Of a DNA stretch of 64,000 bases, positions 46,501-54,628 are shown piece by piece (the stretch's first letter is position 1; each line of letters begins with the position of its first letter). A program made the position numbers and the translations under genes. The stretch spans positions 1-64,000 of the forward strand of contig NZ_KE386849.1 in assembly GCF_000429125.1 (NCBI RefSeq), given 5' to 3'. Under the pieces are notes generated by a model, which did not search any database, was not told the DNA's origin, and saw nothing but the letters and a program-made list of their open reading frames with translations. The DNA comes from Aequorivita capsosiphonis DSM 23843. GTDB taxonomy: Bacteria; Bacteroidota; Bacteroidia; Flavobacteriales; Flavobacteriaceae.

Positions 46501-47112
46501 AGTTTTAAACCAGAACGTTCCTTAATGGACGTTGAATTTGGGCAATATATATGGTATGAAAAAGGTTCCATGATTATGTATGATTTGCAAGATGTTATGG
46601 GAGAGAATGTTGTGAATAGCGGTTTAAAAAACTTTATGGAAGAATTTAAATACAACAAAAAGGGTTATTACCCAACCTCAGAAGACTTGTATAAAGCCAT
46701 CTATGCCGTAACGCCCGACTCTTTAAAGTATAAGGTCGACGATGGGTTTAAGGAGATTGTTTTATATGAAAATAGAGTGCTGGATGCTAAAACAAAAGCG
46801 CTGGATAATGGGAAATGGGAAACCACTTTTACTGTAAACACAAAAAAAACCTATCACGATAATACAGGAAAAGAAGATAAGATTGACACCAAGAAAAACT
46901 TAGTCGATATTGGCCTGTTTGGAGAAGATGTAACAGGTGACGATGGAGTAACTATTAAAAACCCGCTGTATTTTAAGCTAAAATGGCTAAATCCCGGTGA
47001 TAATACCTTTACCGTCACTACAGATGAAAAACCTCTAAAAGCGGGAATTGATCCCTACAATAAATTGATTGACCGAAACTCTGATGATAATCTTAAAACT
47101 GTGGAAGAGTAA
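43507..47112 (+). CDS. ABC-2 permease fused to M1 family zinc aminopeptidase
   Basis: 1201 residues. Residues 1-260 and about 310-590 hold two sets of six or so membrane segments each, an ABC-2 permease duplicated in tandem. The C-terminal half, after about residue 610, is an M1 (gluzincin) aminopeptidase: H937-E-V-A-H941 in SHEVAHQWWGH and the third zinc ligand in SETLAEYSSLM 20 residues on. The usual GxMEN exopeptidase motif is not obvious. The peptidase should be placed by the last membrane helix (about 569-588) on the outer face. The family is known in Bacteroidetes as 'ABC transporter permease/M1 aminopeptidase', substrate unknown. It works with the ATPase encoded just upstream. Confidence 0.92.
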   Translation: MIEIFLFELKYRLRRPATYIYIFLMFIVPLLLSVFADSATAQYTNSPNAIVGILGGMSIISLFFYAAIMGVAVYRDQEHKTAQTYFTFPVSEKNYILGRFWGSFTIVTVMNIAAVIGAMIGFGIGAFLERPDYGTYTSFNFASYVLPFLYLLMFNAFFIGSLFFCLMTFFKRMSILYLGGIVILILTTASGQLLSSLDTEWMSVFLDPFGEAAQGFLTKYWTIDELNNTQLSLSGKFALNRLLWLGIGVLIFIFTLFKFSYKGFLSTSKKKSTKDSKDDYVPSSFIPNVIQQFNSKARIENLLSLSKIEFLSIVKETVFVILIVIGIIVAGFVTYQSNQIYDTASLPLTRYMVAQISGGLSLFSVIILVIYAGEAVHRTRQNKTFEFYDALPVSNITLYLSKIIALIGVSVVLTLLNIVVGILYQTFNGYFNYELGMYFTYNFTTIFPRYLMTVLLAFFIHVLVNNKFLGHFIVIIIYIGLPILFALAFKTSNPLVIFGETPSGFLSDLNGFGHYLYGKFWLNLYWILFTCILATIGIAFWNRGFFSSAKERLHIAKQRFSGKTLGLLVFFTLTFVSVGAYSYYNLKVLNQLEDGNYSEKLSADAEKKYGKYIDKPHIQVIDLKAFIDIFPEERGVVAKGEFKVINNFETPIDTLLMEVKFPIADTKITKVVYNGTELKPFSEDDEYRLFIYKLPTSLQPEETASLVIETKATTHGFSSDAETAILTNGSFFRDAIFPSFHFERSIVDNGVRKKYGLEELDFLYPSRSDSTALKKNLFNEDGDYLNFEAVLSTSKGQTAIAPGTLIKQWEENDRSYFHYKLEEKTDYFFSFVSATYDIEKDNWTAPSGKKVAIEIYHSPKHRKNLKYFINGIKVALDYNSKNFLEYPHSVIRIIEFPAYSTFAQSFATTIPYSENFGFAADFSKADSYNYAFRITSHEVAHQWWGHIVTPSNTSGANIISETLAEYSSLMTMKQEYGENGIKSFLKSSLDTYLNGRKFSFKPERSLMDVEFGQYIWYEKGSMIMYDLQDVMGENVVNSGLKNFMEEFKYNKKGYYPTSEDLYKAIYAVTPDSLKYKVDDGFKEIVLYENRVLDAKTKALDNGKWETTFTVNTKKTYHDNTGKEDKIDTKKNLVDIGLFGEDVTGDDGVTIKNPLYFKLKWLNPGDNTFTVTTDEKPLKAGIDPYNKLIDRNSDDNLKTVEE

Positions 47113-47146
47113 AGGAAAATCTCCCTATAATTAAAATTTTAAAATA

Positions 47147-47180
47147 TAAAAGCGAGGTAAATCCTCGCTTTTATGTTTTA
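47147..47180 (+). terminator. Rho-independent terminator
   Basis: TAAAAGCGAGG (47147-47157) and CCTCGCTTTTA (47163-47173) form a perfect 11-bp stem with a 5-base loop and a T-rich tail. It lies 34 bases after the permease/peptidase gene. Confidence 0.85.
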
Positions 47181-47231
47181 GGATATTGAAGTTAGTTTGA
47201 ATCTAACTGACCCAAAGTGTAATCTTCATGC

Positions 47232-47453
47232 TTAAATCTTCCAATTCTTTGAAGCTATAGCTAGCAACCAACCTTCTGGAATTAATCCTTCAAAAAAAGG
47301 AAAAAGACGTTTATCGCTATATGCTGAACTCCGGACGGGCATCGTAAAAGTTATATACTGGTTTGGATAATTTAATACGTAATCATCGTCATACGTAAAG
47401 GTAAATTACCCCCTATTAGTTTCGGTCAATACACCACAAAACAAATTGTCATA
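47232..47453 (-). pseudogene. HipA N-terminal domain (HipS-like) remnant
   Basis: Read on the minus strand from 47453, the frame gives YDNLFCGVLTETNRG, a TAA (47406-47408), then FTFTYDDDYVLNYPNQYITF and LFPFFEGLIPEGWLLAIASK, ending NWKI at a second TAA (47232-47234). This is the N-subdomain of HipA kinases, encoded as a separate ~110-residue protein (HipS) in HipBST-type systems. The first stop falls where such proteins have Gly-(Lys/Glu)-(Phe/Tyr), and the last third is gone. It overlaps the 3' end of the hipB-like gene, as expected for the operon. No kinase gene (HipA/HipT) follows. Confidence 0.82.
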
Positions 47454-47682
47454 TAATATTTTGGTTTGTCTCATCTTGTTGTAATACTTTTACACTTATA
47501 GGTACGAGTTTATGACCAAACATTTTTAAAACTTGATTGACTTTCTCGAGATTCAAATTTGTTTTGTTCTGTTCTATTTTTCGGATTACAGTTAATGCCA
47601 CTCCTGCTCTATCGGCAAACTCTTCTTGAGTTAAATTAACGGCTTTCCTACGGGATTTTACAAAATCAGCTAACTCCTCCAT
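47449..47682 (-). CDS. HipB-like antitoxin / XRE-family repressor
   Basis: 77 residues. The helix-turn-helix occupies about residues 8-60 (RRKAVNLTQEEFADRAGVAL and VIRKIEQNKTNLNLEKVNQV), ending MFGHKLVPIS like HipB. It would repress its own operon through the two palindromes upstream (47723-47740, 47763-47780). Its partner genes are decayed or absent: HipS-like is broken and HipT/HipA is missing. It therefore appears to be an orphan regulator. Confidence 0.88.
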   Translation of the reverse strand: MEELADFVKSRRKAVNLTQEEFADRAGVALTVIRKIEQNKTNLNLEKVNQVLKMFGHKLVPISVKVLQQDETNQNII

Positions 47683-47722
47683 TATGTGTTATTGGATATA
47701 ATTATAAACAAAAACACAATTT

Positions 47723-47740
47723 TATATGTAATTACATATA
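47723..47740. promoter_or_regulatory. Operator 1 of the hipB-like gene
   Basis: TATATGTAATTACATATA is a perfect 18-bp palindrome, 41 bases upstream of the hipB-like start codon. Confidence 0.7.
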
Positions 47741-47762
47741 TATTTAAAGATGTATTGTATTT

Positions 47763-47780
47763 TATATGCTATTGCATATA
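47763..47780. promoter_or_regulatory. Operator 2 of the hipB-like gene
   Basis: TATATGCTATTGCATATA repeats the operator-1 palindrome with the same TATATG/CATATA half-sites. Its centre is exactly 40 bp from the first, about four helical turns, so two dimers would bind the same DNA face. Confidence 0.7.
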
Positions 47781-47911
47781 GTAAAATAAATTGAATACAT
47801 AGTTAATAGAGAAGATCTAAAAAAAATGTTTTCATTTATCTTTGTATTCTTGAGGCAATTTTATTTTATGTCGCTTTTATAATTGCTAGCTCCTTATAAT
47901 CTTTCTAAAAA

Positions 47912-48252
47912 ATGATAACATCTGAAAAGGAATACAATGCCATTGTTAAACGAATGGATGAACTTTTATTAATGTCAGACAACATCGAAACACAGATGCG
48001 AATGGCTATATTGAATTAAATCTTCTATCCGATATTGTTGCAGACTATGAAACACGCACCTATCCTGTAAAAATGCCTTCTCTTGTTGAGGTAATAAAAT
48101 TACGAATGGTAGAAATGGGGTTAAACCAAAAACGATTATCCGGGCTATATCTCAACGGTAAAAGTGAACCCACTTTAAAAGTGGTAAGGGATATAAGCCA
48201 AAAATTGAATATTGATGCGGCAATTGTTCTAGGGGTAACGCTAAATAAATGA
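47912..48252 (+). pseudogene. HigA-type antitoxin, frameshifted and with an HTH deletion
   Basis: The frame opens MITSEKEYNAIVKRMDELLL and is HigA-like to NIET. A shift near 47990 moves the continuation (DANGYIELNLLSDIVADYET..KMPSLVEVIKLRMVEMGLNQ) into another frame. Further on, KRLSGLYLNGKSEPTLKVVR lacks about ten residues that intact HigA proteins have between KRLS and YLNGKSEP, which removes part of the recognition helix. The 341-base length is not a multiple of three. No HigB toxin frame was found upstream. It is a dead antitoxin gene. Confidence 0.82.
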
Positions 48253-48333
48253 TTAAATGCGTCTGCTAAATATTTGCGCCCTTTTTTTTGTAAATAATGT
48301 AGGTTGAAAAACTCTCAAAACCACAAAACCTCA

Positions 48334-50040
48334 TCAAGCTTCTTTATGATATATTTCGTTGAATTTATTTTTCATTTCAATAGTTCCAAGCATGACTATT
48401 TCCGCACCATGGGGAAGCAAGGTGTCTGCAGATAATTGCGTAACAACTTCGGTATTTTCTTTTATGGCAATAACCGATAGCCCTGTTTTACCACCTATCC
48501 CCGATTCTGCTAGTGATTTACCCTCTAATGACTTTGGTATCGGGATAATAAATAAGGTAATACCCTCACCAAGAACGGTTAGCTCCTGGTTTTTAAAAAT
48601 GGATAAAACAGCTTCAGAACCTAATGTGGCATAACTCAACACAAAATTAGCCCCAGCCTTATGAATAATATCAATGTTTCGAAATTCGGATATCCGGCTC
48701 ACTATTCTCAATTCCTTGTTCAATTGACGGCAATAGGAGGCGAGATAAATATTCATGGTGTCATCATGGGTAGTAAGTAATACCGAAGGTGCTTCCAGAA
48801 TTCCAGCTCTTTTCAATAATTCGTAATCTGCAGCGTCTCCGGCGAATAACTGATTGCAAAAAGGACGTACTTTTTTGCATACCTCTGGATCCTTTTCAAT
48901 TACATTCACTAGAACGCCATTTCTATGTAAAGATTTCGCAGCCTCCAATCCTACTCTTCCCCCTCCAATTAACAGTACTGGATTAGGGTTTACATTGTAA
49001 TCATGAAACAGCTCATCGATGTTTTGGAGCTGTTTTTTATTTCCTATAATGACTAATACGCTATCGTGTGTTAATTTTTCACTTCCGGTTATAGGCTGCA
49101 AAACGCCTCGCTCCCAAATTCCGACAATGCTAACCCCAAATTTTTGTCTTAGGTCCATTTCTCGGATAATTTTAGAGACCAATGGAGTGTTGTGAATGGG
49201 TAACTCTGCAATTAATAAATCTTCATATTGCCCTATGGCATGAGATTCTGCATGTTGCGTATTAACTCTATTTGCCAATTGTTCCCCAAGCCATTTTTTT
49301 AAGGGCAGCACATGGTCAGCACCACTTAGTTGTTGTACATCTACCGATTCAACATCTGTGGCTATGGCAACAATGGATACTGCGGGAGCAATTTCGCGTA
49401 TCGTGAGAATGATCTTTGTATTTATAATGTCATCCCTATTGACTAAAATTAATTTCGCATCCTTAATATTCGCCTGAATAAAGGTTTTCTCGTTATCTAA
49501 TTCCCCATAAATTACTGGAACTTCATCATCATGATATTGAAGTGCTTTTTCTAAATCACTTTCAATGATATAATAAGGAGTATTCTCCTGTTTCAGTCGC
49601 TCCGTAAGGTCTCTAGCAATAACGTCATAAGAACATATCAAAATGTGATCTTTTGTTTTAGCTGGAATTTGCCGGGGAACCTTGTTTTTCTTTTTTGACT
49701 CTAAAAGAGGTACATAAAAGTGTCTAATAAAGGCAAAAGGTAAAACGATCAACAACATAAAAATACCCGAAAGAAGCACCACTATGCTGAACAATCGACC
49801 AAGATCCGAATGAAAGGTGATATCTCCGAAACCAAGGGTGCTCATAACGGTAAGCGTCCAGTAGAAGCCTGTAATCCATGAATGCTCTTGGCCCTCATGC
49901 CCCATTATAATATGGAAAAGAATGGAATAAATAATAATGACAATTCCTAAAAGAACCAAATATTTAACTAATACCTTAGAGTTTCTTTTAAAATCCCTAT
50001 CACTCGTATAATAGGCTAACTGACTCCCAACAAATTTCAT
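48334..50040 (-). CDS. Voltage-independent K+ channel with two RCK (TrkA) modules
   Basis: 568 residues. Two membrane helices (about 25-46 and 82-106) flank a pore with the filter T68-L-G-F-G-D73 (GFG instead of the commoner GYG). The cytosolic part carries two tandem RCK modules: a TrkA-N domain starting KDHILICSYDV (about 130), a TrkA-C domain near 265-345, a second TrkA-N starting PVLLIGGGRVGLEAA (about 353) and a second TrkA-C to the end. Having both RCK modules in one chain resembles eukaryotic BK-type gating rings and GsuK-type bacterial channels; four subunits would form the ring. Ligand is unknown. Single-gene unit. Confidence 0.92.
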   Translation of the reverse strand: MKFVGSQLAYYTSDRDFKRNSKVLVKYLVLLGIVIIIYSILFHIIMGHEGQEHSWITGFYWTLTVMSTLGFGDITFHSDLGRLFSIVVLLSGIFMLLIVLPFAFIRHFYVPLLESKKKNKVPRQIPAKTKDHILICSYDVIARDLTERLKQENTPYYIIESDLEKALQYHDDEVPVIYGELDNEKTFIQANIKDAKLILVNRDDIINTKIILTIREIAPAVSIVAIATDVESVDVQQLSGADHVLPLKKWLGEQLANRVNTQHAESHAIGQYEDLLIAELPIHNTPLVSKIIREMDLRQKFGVSIVGIWERGVLQPITGSEKLTHDSVLVIIGNKKQLQNIDELFHDYNVNPNPVLLIGGGRVGLEAAKSLHRNGVLVNVIEKDPEVCKKVRPFCNQLFAGDAADYELLKRAGILEAPSVLLTTHDDTMNIYLASYCRQLNKELRIVSRISEFRNIDIIHKAGANFVLSYATLGSEAVLSIFKNQELTVLGEGITLFIIPIPKSLEGKSLAESGIGGKTGLSVIAIKENTEVVTQLSADTLLPHGAEIVMLGTIEMKNKFNEIYHKEA

Positions 50041-50325
50041 ATTCTGTATTTTTAAATAGGGTTTAGAATCTGGATATATAACATTCTTTATTTACCAAGT
50101 TACATCTTGTTTTCTTTTTTTGAAAAAGGAAATTTCTACTGCGCTATTCTAATCAGATATCAATATAATGTATCTAGTAGAAAAAGGAATTTTAAGAAAA
50201 CTTGAGAAGATTGGGCATAGCAGAACATTAGCATAGGATTTTTAGCACTTCCACATGGCTCAAAACACATTATTCATAAGAATTTATTTTAAGACAGCTA
50301 CATTATATATTTACCGAACTTAATC

Positions 50326-51534
50326 TTAAACCCCAAAAGGATTCTCAATGCTATGTGCTGGTTTGGTAAACCATTGTGGACCGTCCTTGGTCATATAGAT
50401 ATGATCTTCCAAACGAATTCCAAATTCATCGGGTACTACAATCATAGGTTCAATACTAAAAGCCATTCCTGCTTGTATCTTAATATCATTGCCTCTTAAA
50501 ATAAACGGATGTTCGTGAATTTCAAGGCCAATGCCGTGGCCAGTTCTATGGGGTAATCCTGGGAGATTATAATCAGGACCTAAACCGTCTTTTTCTAATT
50601 GTACTCGAACTTGATCATCAATATGTCCACAAGGCTTTCCGAGTTGAGTTGCATCAAAAGCGGCCAATTGAGCGGCTTTTTCGTTCGCCCAGATTTTCTT
50701 TTCTTTAGCTGAGGCTTCTCCATAAATATAAGTTCTGGTGATATCTGAAATATAACCATTATACTGCGTGCCCGTATCCACTAAAACAATATCATTTTCT
50801 TCCAATGGCTTCGGTGACTTTACCCCGTGCGGAAAACTGGAGTCTTTGCCGAAGAGAACAATACAGAAATAGGAACCACTTGCAATCCCCAACTTTTGAT
50901 GTGCTTTATGAATAAAAGTTTCCACTTCAGCAGTGGTGATTCCCGGTTTTAAAATTTTTGCCACCGCCTGATGTACTTGCATGGTTAAGTTCATCGGGTA
51001 TTGAATATGAGCTATTTCAGCTTCACTTTTAAGCATTCTGATATCTCTGATCAATATTTCCGCACTGCTAATTTCAAATTTTTGGTGTTCCTGAAAACGG
51101 GAAACCATGGTGAAAGACGTAGCATCATCAACAGCTAGACGCGTATTTTCTTTTACCGTCTCAGCAATTTTCTGTACAGGCGATTCGTGTTCCTTCCAAG
51201 GAATTAACTCACCTTCAACACCAATAAAATCATTAAAAGTACCAATTTCAAATTCTGGGACTACATATTTTAGGCTTCCATCAGCAAAAAGAAGTGCGCC
51301 CACCAACCGTTCAGACGGATTCCATTGGGTATTGGTAAAGTAATATAAGTTGGTGCCTGCATTGATATATAATGCATCCAATTCCTTTGCTTTTAAAGCT
51401 ACGCATGCTTTATCGATTCTATTTTGGAACTCTTTATCACTAATGGGAGCGGGTTTAGCAGATGGCTCAATTAACGTTGAAAGTTCTTCTTCTACGGTGC
51501 TGCCACCAATTCCGTATTTTCTATTGCTATTCAT
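50326..51534 (-). CDS. M24 family metallopeptidase (Xaa-Pro aminopeptidase-like)
   Basis: 402 residues. An N-terminal creatinase-like domain (about 30-165) precedes the pita-bread catalytic domain. Metal ligands are D253 and D264 in VDTGTQYNGYISDITRTY, H333 in RTGHGIGLE, E362 in SIEPMI and E376 in GIRLEDH. H236 (SSFPHG) is the usual substrate-side histidine. It probably removes N-terminal residues next to proline in the cytosol; no signal peptide. Monocistronic. Confidence 0.93.
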   Translation of the reverse strand: MNSNRKYGIGGSTVEEELSTLIEPSAKPAPISDKEFQNRIDKACVALKAKELDALYINAGTNLYYFTNTQWNPSERLVGALLFADGSLKYVVPEFEIGTFNDFIGVEGELIPWKEHESPVQKIAETVKENTRLAVDDATSFTMVSRFQEHQKFEISSAEILIRDIRMLKSEAEIAHIQYPMNLTMQVHQAVAKILKPGITTAEVETFIHKAHQKLGIASGSYFCIVLFGKDSSFPHGVKSPKPLEENDIVLVDTGTQYNGYISDITRTYIYGEASAKEKKIWANEKAAQLAAFDATQLGKPCGHIDDQVRVQLEKDGLGPDYNLPGLPHRTGHGIGLEIHEHPFILRGNDIKIQAGMAFSIEPMIVVPDEFGIRLEDHIYMTKDGPQWFTKPAHSIENPFGV

Positions 51535-51736
51535 GCTTATTGATTTTTAAAAATTAGTACTGATATTTTCAGCAATTATGAAATTTCATAAGTCTATAAA
51601 ATCTCAGATGGTCAGGCTACCAGCAAATACTGGTTGAACCAAACGCATTTTAAACTTAGTCAAATTATAATGACATGTTCTTAAAATTTAGACAAATTTA
51701 CGAATACCAAAAGAACCTTCTGAGTCTTCCTTAAAC

Positions 51737-51767
51737 AAAAAGCACCTCTTGTCAAGAAGTGCTTTTT
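51737..51767 (-). terminator. Terminator
   Basis: AAAAAGCACCTCTT-GTC-AAGAAGTGCTTTTT folds into a strong hairpin with A and T tails. It lies 144 bases past the DUF4494 gene on the minus strand. The rest of 51535-51910 is gene-free, with a TAAGACTTATGAC-type short repeat near 51845. Confidence 0.65.
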
Positions 51768-51910
51768 AATATTAGGTTTTGACTAAGGTTTTGAATATTA
51801 CTCGAGATTATCATCACGATGTTCTCTAAAATCAATTTAAAACATAAGACTTATGACTTTTATTTTTGGTCTTAGGTCCTACATCATTCAGTCCTACATC
51901 AAAAGTTATT

Positions 51911-52408
51911 CTAACCTTCCTCTTCTACAAGTTCAGGTGTTTCCAATACCTTAAATTTCTCTAATTGATCTTCTTCTCCAGTGAAATATGGAAATACGTC
52001 CAAAATTGGCGATTCTGTAATGGAAGGGATTGTATAGTCACCCATGGTTTCTTCCATTGCTTTGGTGCTATTCTCGAAAGCCTCTTTTACATCATTGGCC
52101 TGCACCAGCAAATAAATATTTGTCTTTCTTTCCTTTCCACTCTCTTCATCTAGGGCTATCAAAGAAACCTTTGCCTTAAACCAACGATCGGAATTCTCAA
52201 AAGGATGTACTTCTGAAAAGTTAGCGACTTTTATATTCATGATTCTAAAATCCTCTTCTGTAAAAGTCTTCATCTCCTCGGTAATCCTTGCTTCTGCTTC
52301 GGTATAAGATACTGCATCCAATAAATAAGTATCTGTAGTTACTTTCTGCTCTCCTGTTTCGTGTGTTTTTTTGTATTTCACCTTACATTCATACCATATT
52401 ACGCTCAT
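51911..52408 (-). CDS. DUF4494 domain-containing protein
   Basis: 165 residues. It begins MSVIWYECKVKYKKTHETGE, then TDTYLLDAVSYTEAEARITE and IMNIKVANFSEVHPF, the standard pattern of DUF4494. A central repeat of the same theme (WFKAKVSLIALDEESGKERK, TNIYLLVQANDVKEAFEN) suggests an internal duplication of about 70 residues. It is cytosolic and of unknown function, restricted to Bacteroidetes. Confidence 0.9.
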   Translation of the reverse strand: MSVIWYECKVKYKKTHETGEQKVTTDTYLLDAVSYTEAEARITEEMKTFTEEDFRIMNIKVANFSEVHPFENSDRWFKAKVSLIALDEESGKERKTNIYLLVQANDVKEAFENSTKAMEETMGDYTIPSITESPILDVFPYFTGEEDQLEKFKVLETPELVEEEG

Positions 52409-52604
52409 AACTATAATTTTTTTAGGAAGCCAAAAATATGACTTATAATACCTCTGCCCTTAAAAATAAGGAATAGATATTCACAATTTTTTCTAAGTAC
52501 CTGTTGTATTTTTCTATTGTCCTCGTGTCCAACAATTAATTTAAAATTATTCTAAAGAGAATTTTCGTATCTTAATACCGCAATCAACTTAAAGCAAAGA
52601 AATT

Positions 52605-53129
52605 ATGAAAACACAGAAAAAACTAATAACACTTTTTTCCGCAATTGGAATTTTAATGATGGTACTTGGCTTATATGCTTTCACGACTAATCCCATTGCA
52701 GACGAAAGCTACTCGCCACAACCGCCTTGGGAAAACCTTAAAGTGCTTCCTAAAGATATTTCGAAGGATAGTCTCGACCACCTTATGAAAGGCTACACGC
52801 TTGCCCTTGGGGTAAAGTGCAATCATTGTCATGCGCCCAGCAAAACCGATCCAACCAAATTGGATTTTCCGAGCGATGCCAAAATTGAAAAGGAAATTGC
52901 ACGTGGAATGATAACCATGACGGATGAGATTAATGAGAAAAGCTTTAAACCTTACTTCCCTAAACCAATTCCTCATCAGGTATACGTTGTAAACTGTGTA
53001 ATGTGTCACCGAGGAAACGTCAATCCAGAAAAGTATTTGTCACAAATGGGAGATATGTACAAAACCTATGACCCCAATAGAGATAACAGAAAGGAGAAGA
53101 TCTTGGAAAGTGGTGAATGGAAGGAATAA
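52605..53129 (+). CDS. Di-haem c-type cytochrome (reaction-centre cytochrome subunit-like)
   Basis: 174 residues. One N-terminal membrane segment (about 8-26) is an uncleaved anchor or signal peptide. Two haem c motifs are present: C72-N-H-C-H76 and C131-V-M-C-H135. The spacing and the segments PWENLKVLPKDISKDSLDHL and NPEKYLSQMG resemble the cytochrome subunit fold of photosynthetic reaction centres, but with only two haems. Non-phototrophic Bacteroidetes carry such proteins; they probably transfer electrons in the periplasm. No partner is encoded next to it. Confidence 0.87.
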   Translation: MKTQKKLITLFSAIGILMMVLGLYAFTTNPIADESYSPQPPWENLKVLPKDISKDSLDHLMKGYTLALGVKCNHCHAPSKTDPTKLDFPSDAKIEKEIARGMITMTDEINEKSFKPYFPKPIPHQVYVVNCVMCHRGNVNPEKYLSQMGDMYKTYDPNRDNRKEKILESGEWKE

Positions 53130-53174
53130 TGAATAGATGATTTATGGTTTAGCGATAAGCATCGTATTAATTTA

Positions 53175-53224
53175 GGTGCATAACCTTAAAAGCTTTTATT
53201 GACAAGCTTTTAAGGTTATGCACC
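53175..53224. terminator. 21-bp perfect hairpin
   Basis: GGTGCATAACC..AAGCTT (53175-53195) is followed, after the loop TTATTGAC, by its exact reverse complement (53204-53224). It lies 46 bases after the cytochrome gene. There is no T tract directly after the stem, so it may be a 3'-end stabiliser or repeat relic as much as a classic terminator. Confidence 0.6.
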
Positions 53225-53359
53225 AAATAGATGGAACATTACCGCAGTTATGACAAACTGAATAATATCGTTAAAATAAGACCTAGGGAAAATTAATATC
53301 GCTGAAAACACTTTGATATTTAAATTGCTACGTCAAAAAGATCCACTCAAATCTTAAAC

Positions 53360-54628
53360 TCATTCTTTACCCGCTTTTCCTAGACTAGACCAAATATCAG
53401 CCAACATTTCCCAAGGTATTTGTCCACGTTTTTTGCTTTCAGAAGTCATTTCCTTCATAATATTTTCCAGAATTGGGCCGTCTGAAATTCCCATGGCAGC
53501 ACCAATTGTTTTAACGACCATTTGGGCCAACTCTACAGGTTCTTGCGTTGCCCAAGATTTTCCATAGGCCTCCCAATCTGTACTCGCAGTGGGGGTTTTT
53601 ACTTCTTGATGAGTTTCTATTGCAGTGCTTTGTAAACTAACTTTTTCAGCAGGTATTATTTCACTGTAGGTTATAAGTATTTCCCCTTCTTCAAAATCAG
53701 CAAAAGATTGGCTCAATGAACGGTTGTCCCATTTCAGCTGCATTTTACCGTCTGCTGGATGATAAATGGAAGTATAGACAGTTCCAAATCCCTCATTGTA
53801 CTTTCTGTTGAATAATGGACTTTTTGAAAATGCATTGATTATAGTTTTTGGCTCTTGCTCCTTTTCCGAAATCATTTTATTTATAAATGCCTCTCGCTCC
53901 AAAGTTTTTGAGAACTGGGCATGTTGGGGCCAATCAACCTTTCCTTGATGATTCGTGGAAAGCGGCATTTCCGTCACTATCGGCTTTCGGTCTGGAGCCA
54001 ACTGTACTAATTTATGGTTGCCCGTTTTGTCTAAAACCATTACATTATATGCCATATGGGATGGAATCTGTTGCAAAACTTCCGTCGCTTCTTCCACATT
54101 TGAACAAAATTCAAGCACATAGCGGATTATAAAAGGAATTCCAAACCCCTCACCCACTACTTTCCTTCCTCCAAAAGTCAACGAAACCACTAAGCCATCG
54201 GAATTCATTCCATCTACAAGACCCCAAAGACAGTCGTTGATTCCTATAACCCGCTTTCCGTTCCAAGAAGTATTTAACAAAGTACCTTCCGAAAGGTGGG
54301 GATGATAGTCATAATTCCGCACAAGCATTGGAGGATTTTGTGTTATAACTTGGGAACATCCGCTGATGTATGCCGGGGGCTGAAATCCAGTCAAAAACCG
54401 TTCAGCGATGGGATCATTACCACCCAATTTGCACAGTTTTTCATAAGTAGGTACAAATTTTGGCATATATTCCTGAAGCTTCGCTTTGGCTACGGACAAG
54501 GGCGGATTATTCACCGCTCCTTTGCTTTGAAACCAAGCTTTGTAAGCAGGCCAATGTTTTTGAAATAATTGTTGCCATTTTTCTCCGGGCTTTGCCTCAG
54601 AGATTGAATGAAAATTTAATTGTAGCAT
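53360..54628 (-). CDS. C45 family N-terminal-nucleophile acyltransferase/hydrolase
   Basis: 422 residues. The likely autocatalytic nucleophile is C91 in YISGCSQV, followed by the oxyanion-type RNYDYHP at residues 104-110, as in the C45 (isopenicillin-N acyltransferase-like) family of Ntn hydrolases. WGLVDGMNSDGLVVSLTFGG is also typical. If processed, residues 1-90 would be the small fragment. The last 80 residues (about 340-422) are not part of the core. C45-like enzymes form or hydrolyse amide bonds. It is last in the co-directional set that starts at gabT; participation in that pathway is inferred. Confidence 0.82.
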   Translation of the reverse strand: MLQLNFHSISEAKPGEKWQQLFQKHWPAYKAWFQSKGAVNNPPLSVAKAKLQEYMPKFVPTYEKLCKLGGNDPIAERFLTGFQPPAYISGCSQVITQNPPMLVRNYDYHPHLSEGTLLNTSWNGKRVIGINDCLWGLVDGMNSDGLVVSLTFGGRKVVGEGFGIPFIIRYVLEFCSNVEEATEVLQQIPSHMAYNVMVLDKTGNHKLVQLAPDRKPIVTEMPLSTNHQGKVDWPQHAQFSKTLEREAFINKMISEKEQEPKTIINAFSKSPLFNRKYNEGFGTVYTSIYHPADGKMQLKWDNRSLSQSFADFEEGEILITYSEIIPAEKVSLQSTAIETHQEVKTPTASTDWEAYGKSWATQEPVELAQMVVKTIGAAMGISDGPILENIMKEMTSESKKRGQIPWEMLADIWSSLGKAGKE

